64,000 nt of DNA from Paracyclopina nana (taxonomy: Eukaryota; Arthropoda; Copepoda; Cyclopoida; Cyclopettidae). Below, in pieces: positions 21,001-28,825 of the stretch. The position numbers and the translations under genes are program-made. Below the pieces are notes generated by a model. That model searched no databases, was not told where the DNA came from, and saw only the letters and a list, made by a program, of their open reading frames with translations. The DNA lies in the NCBI GenBank assembly GCA_019096065.1, contig JAGUCH010000004.1, positions 1,798,001 to 1,862,000 on the forward strand, written 5' to 3'. Position 1 is the stretch's first letter, and the number at the start of each line of letters is the position of its first letter.

Positions 21001-21035
21001 AACTATACAAGCTAGCTTTTAAGAAGTTTAAATAG
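15012..21035 (+). CDS. pol: Pol polyprotein: reverse transcriptase, RNase H, integrase, long disordered tail
   Basis: 2007 codons. Residues about 230-480 are RT, with FDVTSGYDNLPV and the catalytic YVDD at about 398-401. RNase H acidic residues are in VVDSG (about 564), FQREALGV (about 606) and VTDC (about 633). Integrase has an HLLHNH...CMHC zinc site (about 918-955) and a D,D,E core in MIDLAKFD, LADNGAQ and NAYAENA, with about 39 residues between the last two acids, slightly more than the usual 35. The final 700 residues are Pro/Ser/acid-rich and look disordered. They contain repeated basic patches (LPHNLRRRKNVNYRAMAG, LPRRQLRERKGTVDYRELAG) and PYxPEK repeats. No protease is encoded here; it is in the upstream ORF. 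No frameshift is seen. Confidence 0.92.
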   Translation: MYIMIGQLRYQNVADDVWIRTLMDGDVHVGDPLCMATTAALLVLSGLQMYPDDLTKEDIKTKFGKFIPFVLEPPGCSCKPCLAKNMGIKVPLKSFTTIYEGPIVDTSVRQTVLKSPSELDLVSASLELSKDERNNQKLYDEVYNLLLKFPSEFDPLRVLNGVAGYTFPLKPETILNMDLEHIPDEVREDFRDLLLEYKTIFSEDPRSYRLWNVEPMKFQLKDDKPLVPKVFNMSEYETTQVDRKIALMLSSGLIEIVDKSLNRYSACPCFLTSRPNDEKLPMKQRKPRLLVDLTSFNKNLIFTTSEHIVPPIPTLLGMLSNSCLMSSFDVTSGYDNLPVDSDSADMCCFAVTSPRSIYRSVFLKSKSCLQGIAIAPRMFAELLQQALNPEILPFTCVYVDDLVVACKNPGKPRPATLDDYIRHLGDLRKLFQSLKDLNALLQIKKTQLGVKEATVLGHLISIDENGIMTMRMPDKFRSAFDDFPIPTTKKQLQKFIGMTNWLSQYCPNMATYTAPLLDVLQTAQGKTGKFTFTAFQEKCFYKVIDEIKTGMSLALPRFKEGYLVVDSGVISTSALLMEVNEDGKAVCVGAHSARFPLSVCLSYHSFQREALGVLTMINHFKSILFAYERLVIVTDCLSIASVLASSFTGKDAFTHRLAARIYSLPVAWKLRAVPRTEVEVVDVLLNKYHQTPEGETVFYAPYSIAGQITKDIYSNKYPLPDAIKDKVLTTQELLTHVYDTLVNSGTMRKTLLQKRLHCLNDKWVDMIGTKPPFIHDDTSTLLHAKHDDEEFLEEEILSKISHSFHGEADFDSPVNHIENNLRVDTVTVKRRISPHLPGITRNLLIKLQQNCEETQKIINLIMLSPPEKVPLDVAVKYRVLDGALLVIRKNVKLPFSVATNTKVYMSMPNCVYLMACIHLLHNHLGSKKTNTLFTQSMYSTYSARISRIIIGACMHCALYRQANTRFVGKGRFRIPTQPWELVMIDLAKFDETLVKGSSAKDLLVFVDVYSKMIIAKPLLDAKYKQVANAMEEVISLFGVPKTLLADNGAQLTTNKALQRLVDRYKIKELCHYRTLSPYKHSNAYAENAIRIIRSALVLNSNSYNMKLCDVFKTSIYAINNRPLTYLAYTDDKGVKITPTPFSLFFDKMPTYHLGRDVFEILSESEDKIHKAEWRQRMREYDLEEQFHLEKMKATERPSFKPEIGSLVLVIKHPINKQRYKFMDDLFEVIDIGQHSTVTVKPYLYDGLTREVSLDHVKLYRFHELYRFLPEKLSNLLKRPYTPEEILRKKARNEVIEFLEGAAPESHEYSLRNRTKASSIVASQSSLISQSSATDTEPSAIHQTYKRSGSILMQKAASLFKPSDILRIQEENKQLVHKQWEQYDRKKLEEKYLADNADNNIVRKEASESLSDTDTDDFIERAIALSAHTGPDEAFYEDMLVLSQRGPPTFAEMAQQERLYPNLPSVKPEHISTPDHSNVSEGTLAGVSPVKWAFQGQYRDQRVADIPESPEKFHTPDQSMSATPNKDNDNIEEVVEKAASFIAPSKFDTDLESLSAGLESMQLALPTDPFGGNTQDDENESSDSDDTTTIYYTARRNLRRTPLTKSIKQNVQRAIDIVRRQLELSPRKRPPSPPIDNPMEGPSAPKPEIYGAEGGEPQVRYTVMKSPVRKPDLQPRNSELPSAGVTQIVPNTDVLEHSSAGDTPVGVPYTPEKVQFAHPATPEVTHPTVRQVSPVVPQPGTQDPPEVAVRAPYEPEKLSPLRFLPHNLRRRKNVNYRAMAGFREYNKNNVPASSPAIAQPVPLEALTRPEAALTVEQDTSPPQNGQQLSDTNPAASSDQPSSPATTPVVESNEPGAAAAAQPTVEPEISEPTPIRILPRRQLRERKGTVDYRELAGIRKYGKEKSKAGKEQKYFPNIPRIAPLDREDKEFARVRFTNTKERPDQKERELLEEVIPNWKLNKNMAAVPDYIQFLKATGMDHQDDSNINEMKRLRLTYDELYKLAFKKFK

Positions 21036-21068
21036 AGATTCGTAAGAAAGGACGTGATGACGGTAATC

Positions 21069-22204
21069 GTAGTGCCCATATTTTATGGGGTCACTACCTT
21101 TACTTTGTCAGTCCAATATGGGCGCACCGTTTTACCAATCAGGCGCACCCAAAAGTATGTTAATGCAAAATGTCAATTGCGGACTTGAATTTGTCCGCTT
21201 GCCAAAAAGATCATAGAAATGGATACTAACGGGCAATGTCTCTTCGCATGCCCGCCAGTAATGTACGATATTCATAAAGGTAATGATAGGATGCGGAACA
21301 ATGCATTGACAGCAACAAAAACCTTTACACTATACTTGGTCCAGAATGATCACAAGTCGTGTAAAGGTATCGGTTTCACTCCTAATGGTTTGAAAACCAA
21401 AAGCAATAAACTAACGAGACATGCACCTTTTGCAGTTCGTTAGCAATGCTAAGAATATGTATAAAAAAAGAAAAGGTTAGATGCTACTAAAGCATTGAAC
21501 TTGACCTTCCTCGAGGGCTTGTTCAATCCAACAACAATACAAACCTCGCTTGCTTTGACAAAATAAAACGAAGTTTGTATAAGTAACTCGTACAATATTG
21601 ATGGGACAAATACATTTGTCCTGTTTCCTGACAAATACCGATACAAATTGAGCTTTGCTCGGTACTTAAGTACTTAAGCGTGCCTGCCCCATACTACTAT
21701 AGTAGGGGGTTAAGCTTACGATAGTTTTTAATAAAATTAATGCTTTATACGAAAGCAAGGAACATGGATAAAACTCTATGCATCATATTACCCCAGCATA
21801 GAGGACAAGATTGTATTACTTCAATCTTAGGGCTTCTCAATAATACTGCACTTAGCCCTACTGAGGTGTCAATGGGCCGATTGGCCTGGATAAAGTGTGA
21901 CTGTTATTTAAAGTAAAGTACTATAAACACGCCATGCAAGAGGGAAGTTGCAGATGGGCGTAATACCAGAGGGGCAAATGCCCCATCTGAATAGTTATGT
22001 TTTAAAAACTATGGTTAAAGCTCCACTGAGCTATGTCCAAATGGAACCACTATCCACTCCACGCCTCGCGTGAGTTGATAGTTACTAGGACACTCGTACT
22101 TTAAGTACAGCAATAGTTGGCACAAGGCACTGTGCAAGTGGGACACAATAAAACCTCACAATACGTGAGGAGACTTGTGTTGGCACATTTTATATATATA
22201 AAAT
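21069..22204. repeat. Array of perfect hairpins and palindromes
   Basis: Examples: 21069-21097 (GTAGTG/CACTAC plus CCCATA/TATGGG), 21179-21198 (GCGGAC/GTCCGC), 21230-21254 (CGGGCA/TGCCCG), 21321-21330 with 21359-21368 (ACCTTTACAC/GTGTAAAGGT), 21494-21527 (ATTGAAC/GTTCAAT), 21537-21580 (ATACAAAC/GTTTGTAT), 21604-21621 (GGACAAA/TTTGTCC), 21662-21673, 21694-21705, 21828-21860 (TAGGGCT/AGCCCTA), 21971-21984 (GGGGC/GCCCC), 22154-22170 (CCTCAC/GTGAGG) and an 18-bp AT palindrome at 22187-22204. They differ in sequence, so this is repeated structure, not repeated sequence. Confidence 0.75.
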
Positions 22205-23264
22205 CTTGGAAAGATCTTGAAAAAATCTCAGAAGAACTTAGGAAAAATGCCCACCCTCCGACATGAGGAATGAGCATTAATAAAAAATGACTATGAAGTA
22301 AAACTGTTCAGTCATGGAAATGATAGCAATATCATAGTAGTACATGCCACGAAATAAAAACTCGGGTGCAGCGACTACTGTGCCTATAATATCAGAGTGT
22401 CTCGACCATGACCTGGTTCGAACAGCAGGCCTGGTCGTGGCGCCTCCGGACTTTGAGTAGGATGGAACATGGAAATCTGTACAAAAATGGGATTCATCTC
22501 CCTAAGAAGGGATCTTGAAATACTAAGTACAGCTTTGTGCCTGGGCGAATAATCAGCCCAAACTATGGTCTTCTTGCCTCAACAAAATGTGGGGACCCAC
22601 TCTCTATTGGAATGGGCCGCTCCCTTGTGGCTACTAAAGACAACAAAAAACCTATATGCTGGTGAACTCATCAGCTTTGGATACAACTGGGGTATCTTGG
22701 AGGTGAACAAGTGTTTCCCCATAAAATACCATTTTACATTTCATTTGCCCAACAGTCTATTGTGAAAATAAAGTTCAATATGTGCCGCGTTTCTCTTCTT
22801 ACTATGGCACGATTTAGTTTATTGATATCATGGATGGTGCCCACGGGCGCCATCGTTTAAATAAAATTGAATAAAATTAGCCTAGCCGCTAAGATCTTTT
22901 ATAGTTTAAGATTCGAAAACATACTTACCTGAATTTTGTGTGACTGCTCACTGCAGTTCCCACAAAATGCAGAAAATTGTGGAGGGGGGGAGTATATATA
23001 CGTAGCCGCAGGAAATGCAGCCTGCGCCCCAAAAAAATTTCACAAAATTTGAGCGCCCTCGTGCTCTGAGAAAGTATTGTAAACAAAATTTCTAGATAAA
23101 ACTGGAAATGGCAAACTGCCGTGAACCTATAAATCTGAATGCTAGCACATAAATGTCGCAAAATCTGCTTCATATATTATTATTAGTGCTAACCGAAATT
23201 AGCTGAAAAGATCGGTGCTGATAACCTCAATCTTTTAAATCAATTTCGGTTAAGAGCACCCGAA

Positions 23265-24415
23265 CTTGATGCACGCATCAAGACCGAGCTGGAATGCAGA
23301 GCTATAATAGCTATGCAAGTCAGTGATAACAGATAAAACATAATCTATGAGTCTGTTCAAAATGGCTAGACAAAAAACATTTGAGCAAGATAGACTGAAA
23401 TGTGAGTTGCATTGCGCAAAGACGCTGAGCCAGCTTTTGTCGAACAGATACCCGACTCCAAGGGGGGCAAAAAGTTGTTATGGAACAAAAATCCAGAGAC
23501 GCTCCCACACTAGAAAAATCCAGTTTGAGCGGCTTCGCTTGGAGATGGAGAATGGTGGCGCCACCATGCGCCTAACCACGAACCAAAAACGTTTTGCCCA
23601 AGGCTAAAACGAACAATGAAGATTGGAACCGCCGGTGCACCTACAATTCACCTGGGAAGGTTTTTGAACCTAACTAAACTCAAAAATGGCCATACTCGGC
23701 TCGAGTGGTGACTCAAATTCCGGGATTTATTATGCGGGTACAAGGAATAAAATAAAACGTTGCATAAAAGTCAAGAGAATGAAAATGACTAATGTTATAA
23801 TGATACCGCTAATGATCGCCAGATGGACCAACAGATGAAAAGGTTCAAAGTGCACAAAGATTAGGCATATTGTTAAATAAAATAAGTGCTGAAATATGGC
23901 TGTCTTGCAGCAGCCACATGACTCCCCTCTTTTTTAGTGGAGAATTTGAGTTACGCTAAACACAGCACTAGCAAAACAAGCTAGGTCAGCACAAAATGTA
24001 GACTGACATGTGAGAAAATGAAAAATACACGTTTTCTAGCCTGATATGGAAAAGAATATTGTGCCATTGCCTAGTGCTTGAGCTTGCTTTTGCTATGTGC
24101 AATGACATACGGCCGGTTTTCCAGTCCTGTAGGGATGATACGAATCCCAAGCCACCTTCAAGGCCTAGCTGGAATGCGGGACAATTTCCCTTGCATCAAG
24201 GCTGAGCCGGAATGTCAAAGGAAAAAATGCTGCAAATTAGCATTGGTAGCCCATAAGCACCAACGCTCAGCCGGTAGTAATCGCAGACACTCAAATAATG
24301 GTGATGCACCAAGCCCGAGCTGGAATGCAGGGCTATAGTAAACGCTGTTCTTGAACATTGAAGCATCGTTTGCAGTGTCAAGACCGTCAAGGCCGAGCTG
24401 GAATGCTAGCTTATT
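23265..24415. repeat. Dispersed motif CAAGnCCGAGCTGGAATGC, five copies
   Basis: Copies lie at about 23278-23311, 24157-24180, 24194-24219, 24307-24340 and 24386-24415, all in the same orientation, sharing (G)AGC(T/C)GGAATG. The first follows an 8-bp inverted repeat (23265-23272 with 23275-23282). The fourth can fold AGCCC with GGGCT across the motif. Spacing is irregular, so these are not a simple tandem array. They could be protein- or RNA-binding sites. Confidence 0.65.
23347..23607 (+). CDS. Possible small basic protein
   Basis: 86 codons, rich in Lys and Arg (KMARQKTF, KIQRRSHTRKIQFERLRLE), between the hairpin array and the repeated motif. No family is recognised and no promoter or splice support was seen. 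It could be a chance ORF. A small basic nuclear protein would be typical of complex retroviruses, but that is speculation. Confidence 0.2.
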   Translation: MSLFKMARQKTFEQDRLKCELHCAKTLSQLLSNRYPTPRGAKSCYGTKIQRRSHTRKIQFERLRLEMENGGATMRLTTNQKRFAQG

Positions 24416-24702
24416 TACAGGCCCGAATCTGTGGATTTGGGCCGCTAATGATTCGCTAATGATTAATTATGCAATTAAAATGCAATTCTTGACACCTGAG
24501 ATATGGTCTATGGTCCTTTTGGCCATGTAATGTAAACAATTGGATTCGAAATGTACTTGGCTATGATAATGAACTGCTGAACTCGACTAAAATGGTTCTG
24601 ATCTTCCTACTGAGTTGGATAAGGCTGAGCTATCTACTGAGGTAAACGCGAAATGAGTTGCGGCAAACACAGTAGACACAAAAAGTACTATGTACGTGGA
24701 CT

Positions 24703-24708
24703 TTTATT
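24703..24708 (-). terminator. AATAAA poly(A) signal, antisense
   Basis: TTTATT on the plus strand, downstream of the antisense 128-aa gene and its probable 3' noncoding exon (starting 24809). Confidence 0.5.
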
Positions 24709-24871
24709 CCCGTTTGGGAGGCCTCCTGGCTGGTGGGGGCGGGCTGGCCTTGGGCCACGTTGGGGCCAGCCCTGGCCGGTGCGGTGGCCTACCGGGAACA
24801 CGACGATTTCTGCAAAAGATAAGATGAATATAGTGAAGCTGTGATGGCTTAAGTGAATAAGTTAGACTTAC

Positions 24872-25410
24872 TAGACGACCCCCTCCATGGGGTCCTCCTC
24901 CGCCACGAATAGGCGGAGGACCCACGCTGACACGCAGGGGAGGTCCTGGGGCTCATCCCAGAGCCGGCTCACGAGCCGGTAGAGGCCCCGGGGCCTCGCC
25001 TGGTGGACCCAGGCCAGAGCAGGCAGGGCCACCAAGTAATAGGTGGCCGCCCCTGCCACGTTCAGGGCCACGCCCTAGAGGATCTCTTCGGCTTGCAATA
25101 CGAGAAAAAGTCGAGCTCTCGAGCTTTGACCAAATAGATAACGAATAATGCACTTACGAAGCCCTGAACGGGGCAGGGAGGGCACTCCTCGTTGCCCAAA
25201 GGGGCTGCGGGCGGGGCCGCAGGTGGCTGGGGCCACCCGGCCGCGGACTCGGCCGCGGGGGGCGCCCCTACGGGAGCCTCGGTGGCTGGCGCCACCGTTG
25301 TGGTAGTAGGATTCTACATTCCCAATGAAAAGATACAGTTTTACGAAAGGATTCAACGGATTTTATTCGAAATAAAAACTTACGAACAAGCCGTGAAGGA
25401 AGCCCGCCAT
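24872..25410 (-). CDS. Antisense spliced gene inside the retroelement, 128-aa protein
   Basis: Minus-strand exons 25410-25384, 25313-25158 and 25074-24872 join in phase 0 at both introns (donors GTAAGT, acceptors TAG). The start has a good context (AACATGG). The last exon ends in a further GTAAGT donor with a plausible acceptor before 24809. Whether or not that intron is removed, the next codon is a stop (TAG unspliced, TAA spliced). The protein has a Pro/Ala-rich middle (APVGAPPAAESAAGW), a CPPC motif and a hydrophobic stretch (VAGAATYYLVALPALAWV). The region is far richer in G and C than the rest of the element. No homology is recognised. Gene reality rests on splice-phase consistency only. 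Confidence 0.5.
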
Positions 25411-25585
25411 GTTTTGGACTTTTTAGTAAACAAGGCGCGCTACCAGAAAAATCCGGTCTGAAATCGGCCGAATTTCGCGTAAAAAAGCCTCTTTTTATTA
25501 CGCGCCTCTACGTAAAGTCTGGGAGCGCTGTCTGATGAAGGTAACGGCTTCGCTAATACCTGCTACCCCACTTGAATTCGAATTC

Positions 25586-25591
25586 TTTATT
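25586..25591 (-). terminator. AATAAA poly(A) signal, antisense
   Basis: TTTATT on the plus strand, about 300 nt beyond the stop of the antisense 304-aa gene. Confidence 0.5.
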
Positions 25592-25887
25592 ACATATATA
25601 TAGAATACAAGTACTATAGTATATACTCGAGTATATTGGAAGCTTTGAGATCAAAATAAAAACAAGACGAGTGCAAATGCAAAAAGCCGGCTTTAAAAAG
25701 TATGCGAGGCCTCGAAAAGTCTGCGAGTCCTTGGAAAAGTGGAAAAGTCCGCGAAGACTGCGGAAAGTGTGAGTTTAAAAGTGATAAGCTGCACGCGATG
25801 GACAAAGTGCGAAAAGTTACAGAAAACGCGCTTAAATACGTGCGAAAAGAGAGCGTTCTTCGTCTTGCAATAAGTTTGTGGCGATCC

Positions 25888-26937
25888 TTAGTTGGCATCG
25901 CTGTTGACGTCTTGGGAAGCCTTTGATCCAGCTGAATCCTGGTCCTCATCTGCGATTGAGAGAGGTTCAGCCTCATTGACTTCGTCTTTGTCCGGAATGG
26001 ACTCTGCTGCCGAATCCAAGCGACGGTTATCTCGGGCTCGAGCCCGGCGAGATCGTCTCTTCAAAGTCCGCGGCCCGCACCCTTCAGTAACAGGTACCTG
26101 AAAAGGTGCATGAAAAAGAGTACATGAGTAGCCTGCTTACAGTTCATAAATTGATAGGTCCTTACCCAGCCCTTGGGATTAGGGACGTCATAGATGTGGG
26201 CCAGCCCTGACATGATGCTGGGGTTCCGGCGTAGTGTCCCATAGGGGTCCATGGCAGCCATTGCCATTTGGAGCGAATGGACATCAGGGTCACGCATAGT
26301 CGGGGCTGGTGGCAAAGCTCGGACCTCTGGTGTACAGCAGTGAAATACCGCTGCATGCTCAGATGGGGCCTTTGTTGGAAGCATTTGCATGGCTCCACTG
26401 GCAGCCGCTGACTCCGTACGAATAGCTCGAAACGTGGCCACGAACCTATGGCACCATCGTGATGTCCACATGCAGAAGTACACCAACATGCCAAGCAAAA
26501 TCTGTAAGGAAGAGGTGGTAAATAAAATTTGGCCATAGTTGCAAAACTAGCCATAAGGTTGAACTTACCAAAGCCATCCCAATGGAGGCTCCAAGACCGA
26601 TCCATCCCATTACACCGTATCGGTGATAATTGAAAACCTCATCGATCCAGTCCCTCTGAGGGGCAATGGGATGATAACCATTTGGTACCGCTGGCATTAA
26701 ATCTCGGGGGTCAAACACCTCCACTTCAAAGGGATCGACAGGAGCTGGGTCAAATCCAGGTCCACCCTCAGCTTCAGAAATGCCACTCTCAGGAATAGCA
26801 ACATTAGGACCTACTGGGCCCGTGGTTTGAGAATCCACAAGCGCAGGATCCACTGTTGATGACTGGATTGGAACCTCCGTGGGAGCCTCTGCAGAGCTGC
26901 CCTCTGGAGTTAGAGAAATCCAGGCTAAAGTGACCAT
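25888..26937 (-). CDS. Antisense spliced gene inside the retroelement, 304-aa single-pass membrane protein
   Basis: Minus-strand exons 26937-26569, 26501-26166 and 26097-25888 join in phase 0 (introns of 67 and 68 nt, GTAAG donors, pyrimidine-rich acceptors). The ATG at 26937 has a strong context; the same frame is open further upstream to 27066 without another ATG. The first 100 residues are acidic and Pro-rich. A membrane segment spans the first splice junction (VMGWIGLGASIGMAL then ILLGMLVYFCMW). About 150 cytoplasmic or luminal residues follow, ending with a basic patch (LKRRSRRARARDNRR) and an acidic tail. No family is recognised. Splicing that exactly preserves a membrane helix argues that this is a real gene. 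It may be an accessory or receptor-like protein of the element. Confidence 0.65.
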
Positions 26938-27066
26938 CGCGAGTTGATTGGGATTGGAATATCTCGAGAAAAGTGACCAGCTTGGACGAAGTCCGATGGG
27001 AGAATGATTAACAATAAGTGAAAGCTGAGAGTTGCAACTGCCTGTTGCACCCTCGCTACGTCTCAC

Positions 27067-27301
27067 GACCTAGGAAGTCAAAAATGTCCGTGCAACTCGA
27101 CGATGAGCGTGCGCGCACGCGCCCATCTTATAAAGAAGTGGTATAAGTCCTGTTAACTTGTTCTTTTTTACCTAGACAAAAAATGACCTTGGGTTTTTTA
27201 AAAGGGACAACCCACGCATTTAAATGCCCGAGAGTGTGGGGCATACCTGTAAAGATGCGTATAAAAAGGGCAGTTTACGGCCTTACAGCAACAGTCTGGA
27301 A
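27067..27301. promoter_or_regulatory. Probable divergent promoter region
   Basis: Lies between the antisense 304-aa gene and the 458-aa gene. TATAAAG at 27129-27135 reads as TATA on both strands; TATAAAAA at 27260-27267 lies about 40 nt before the in-frame ATG at 27302. These would drive transcription independently of the LTR. Inferred from motifs only. Confidence 0.45.
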
Positions 27302-28600
27302 ATGAGCGATAGCTTGAATAGCCTCGATAACCTAAGGATGTCTCTGATCACCGAATCCATGGAAGGAGAATCTGCATTGGTCTCTATGATGGAGACTGAT
27401 AAGACTGGAGAGTTCAACGAGCAAGAGGTTAGTGAGCTCCTAAAGGATGATGAGCCAGTTATGGATCGCAACATGCCTGCTGTCAATATTGAGAACCAAG
27501 CCCAGAATCAGACGACTAGGCACCAGGACCAAGAGGAACCCCTCGAGGTCCCATTGGAAAGGGTATCCTCCAGTTTGGGGTACCCATTGCCATTTGAGGA
27601 TTTGATCAGGCCTCCCCACATGGAGGGGCTACAGGCCTATGCGAGGGAGGCGAGCCGGACCAGAGCTACTTTACAACAGCATTATGATGCAAGCCTGTTG
27701 AAGATAGCCACGAAGGAGGTCATGACCGTTGGAAAGGAGGTGCCCTTCGACCTGACGATTCGGATAAATGGAGAACCCTATGAACGGACTGAGGCCCGTA
27801 GGCCATTGAAGGTGAAAAACTTCGATTGCATTGAATTGATTATCGAGCCAGTGAGTAAAGGTGGGGAGATTCCCGATTTCCTTGTTATATTTCCGATGCT
27901 AGACAATCTACCAGTCTACAATTTGCCTGACAAGATGGAATATGACGAGAATGTCCATAAGTTGGCCAATGTCAGAAGTTGGTCTGCCGTCCAGAGCCCA
28001 ACAGCTGTTGGGTATTATGTTCATGGAATCCGTGGACAGGGTGGAGCTCAACTCCCTGTAGTAGTCTCCAAACATTATACCAAGCGAGGCTGCATTCAGA
28101 TCATGCCAACATTGGACTCATCATTTTGGGATCCACGGATGTTCCATGATTTGACGTCACCTTACTTGCAACTGTATGTGGGACCGCCGTCCTGCCTTAA
28201 CAATGGTGTGGCTCAAGCCCCACGAAAATTGGACGTGAAGATCGATATGACCGCACTCCTGCCTACCATGGTAGCCCAGTTTGTTGATCGAGCCATTGGA
28301 ACGTATCCGCAATGCGTGAGGTACACCGCCGGGGCCAGGCCCCAAAAACTAGCCGCGTTTGTGGAGAAGTCTTGGCAACAAAAACCAAGGCGAGGACCTA
28401 GATTGTACGCCGATGTAGCGCGCGGGCGCCCTTTTGGCGCAGGAACGAATGGACCAGACATATTGCACGCTAAGCGCTCCAAAGTCGATAAGAATAAGGA
28501 GCGTGTGAACTATCTCCTCCAGACTAAAATGGAGGAAATGACCCCCAGCGACATCAAGGTATTCACTGAGGCGATTAATGGATTTGTCGGGCAGTTCTGA
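27224..28600 (+). CDS. Unknown 458-aa protein of the retroelement
   Basis: Open from ATG 27224 (an alternative start at 27302, giving 432 aa, fits the closer TATA box). There is no signal peptide or membrane segment. The first 130 residues are acidic and probably disordered. Residues about 150-380 look like a folded domain rich in beta-type patterns (VPFDLTIRINGEPYERTEAR, GEIPDFLVIFPML). The C-terminus is basic (RSKVDKNKERVNYLL) then helical. An AATAAA lies 103 nt after the stop, so this may be a self-contained transcription unit. I do not recognise the family. By position (between pol and env) it could be a regulatory or structural accessory protein. Confidence 0.7.
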   Translation: MPESVGHTCKDAYKKGSLRPYSNSLEMSDSLNSLDNLRMSLITESMEGESALVSMMETDKTGEFNEQEVSELLKDDEPVMDRNMPAVNIENQAQNQTTRHQDQEEPLEVPLERVSSSLGYPLPFEDLIRPPHMEGLQAYAREASRTRATLQQHYDASLLKIATKEVMTVGKEVPFDLTIRINGEPYERTEARRPLKVKNFDCIELIIEPVSKGGEIPDFLVIFPMLDNLPVYNLPDKMEYDENVHKLANVRSWSAVQSPTAVGYYVHGIRGQGGAQLPVVVSKHYTKRGCIQIMPTLDSSFWDPRMFHDLTSPYLQLYVGPPSCLNNGVAQAPRKLDVKIDMTALLPTMVAQFVDRAIGTYPQCVRYTAGARPQKLAAFVEKSWQQKPRRGPRLYADVARGRPFGAGTNGPDILHAKRSKVDKNKERVNYLLQTKMEEMTPSDIKVFTEAINGFVGQF

Positions 28601-28702
28601 AAAATGAAATTACCCTTCAAAATCGAATTGTACATATTGATAAAATACTTGGTTGTGGGCCAATACTCTTAATTTTTACCATACATGTCGACATGCTATG
28701 AT

Positions 28703-28708
28703 AATAAA
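28703..28708 (+). terminator. AATAAA poly(A) signal after the 458-aa ORF
   Basis: Located 103 nt past the stop codon and 120 nt before the envelope-like ORF. Confidence 0.5.
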
Positions 28709-28825
28709 AACCAATGGCAAAAAGCAAAGAGTGTCTAGACATAGCAAGGTGGCGTGCCCACACTTGTCTGGGCTTATAAGGAAAGTTAGCGGTCTTGGGG
28801 CCCATATAGTTTCTGATCAGAAGTT

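Larger units (their letters stand above)
21036..24690. other. Noncoding part of the retroelement downstream of pol
   Basis: About 3.6 kb without a convincing protein gene. The first third is an array of hairpins (21069-22204). The last third holds a dispersed GAGCTGGAATG motif. A strong splice donor on the minus strand (CAG|GTAAGT, about 22930) suggests another antisense transcript, but I could not build a coherent ORF around it. A plus-strand ORF at 21219-21443 overlaps hairpins and is probably chance. Confidence 0.6.

Noticed and set aside
22400..22445. Possible tRNA (GGTTCGAA with flanking pairing)
   Set aside because: It folds as one long hairpin with a G-U pair; no cloverleaf arms or CCA-end geometry.
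25614..25976. 120-codon minus-strand ORF at the end of the antisense membrane gene
   Set aside because: Out of frame with the spliced gene, starts inside its last exon.
26162..26605. 147-codon minus-strand ORF over the antisense membrane gene
   Set aside because: Alternative frame that crosses an intron; the spliced frame is phase-consistent and restores a membrane helix.
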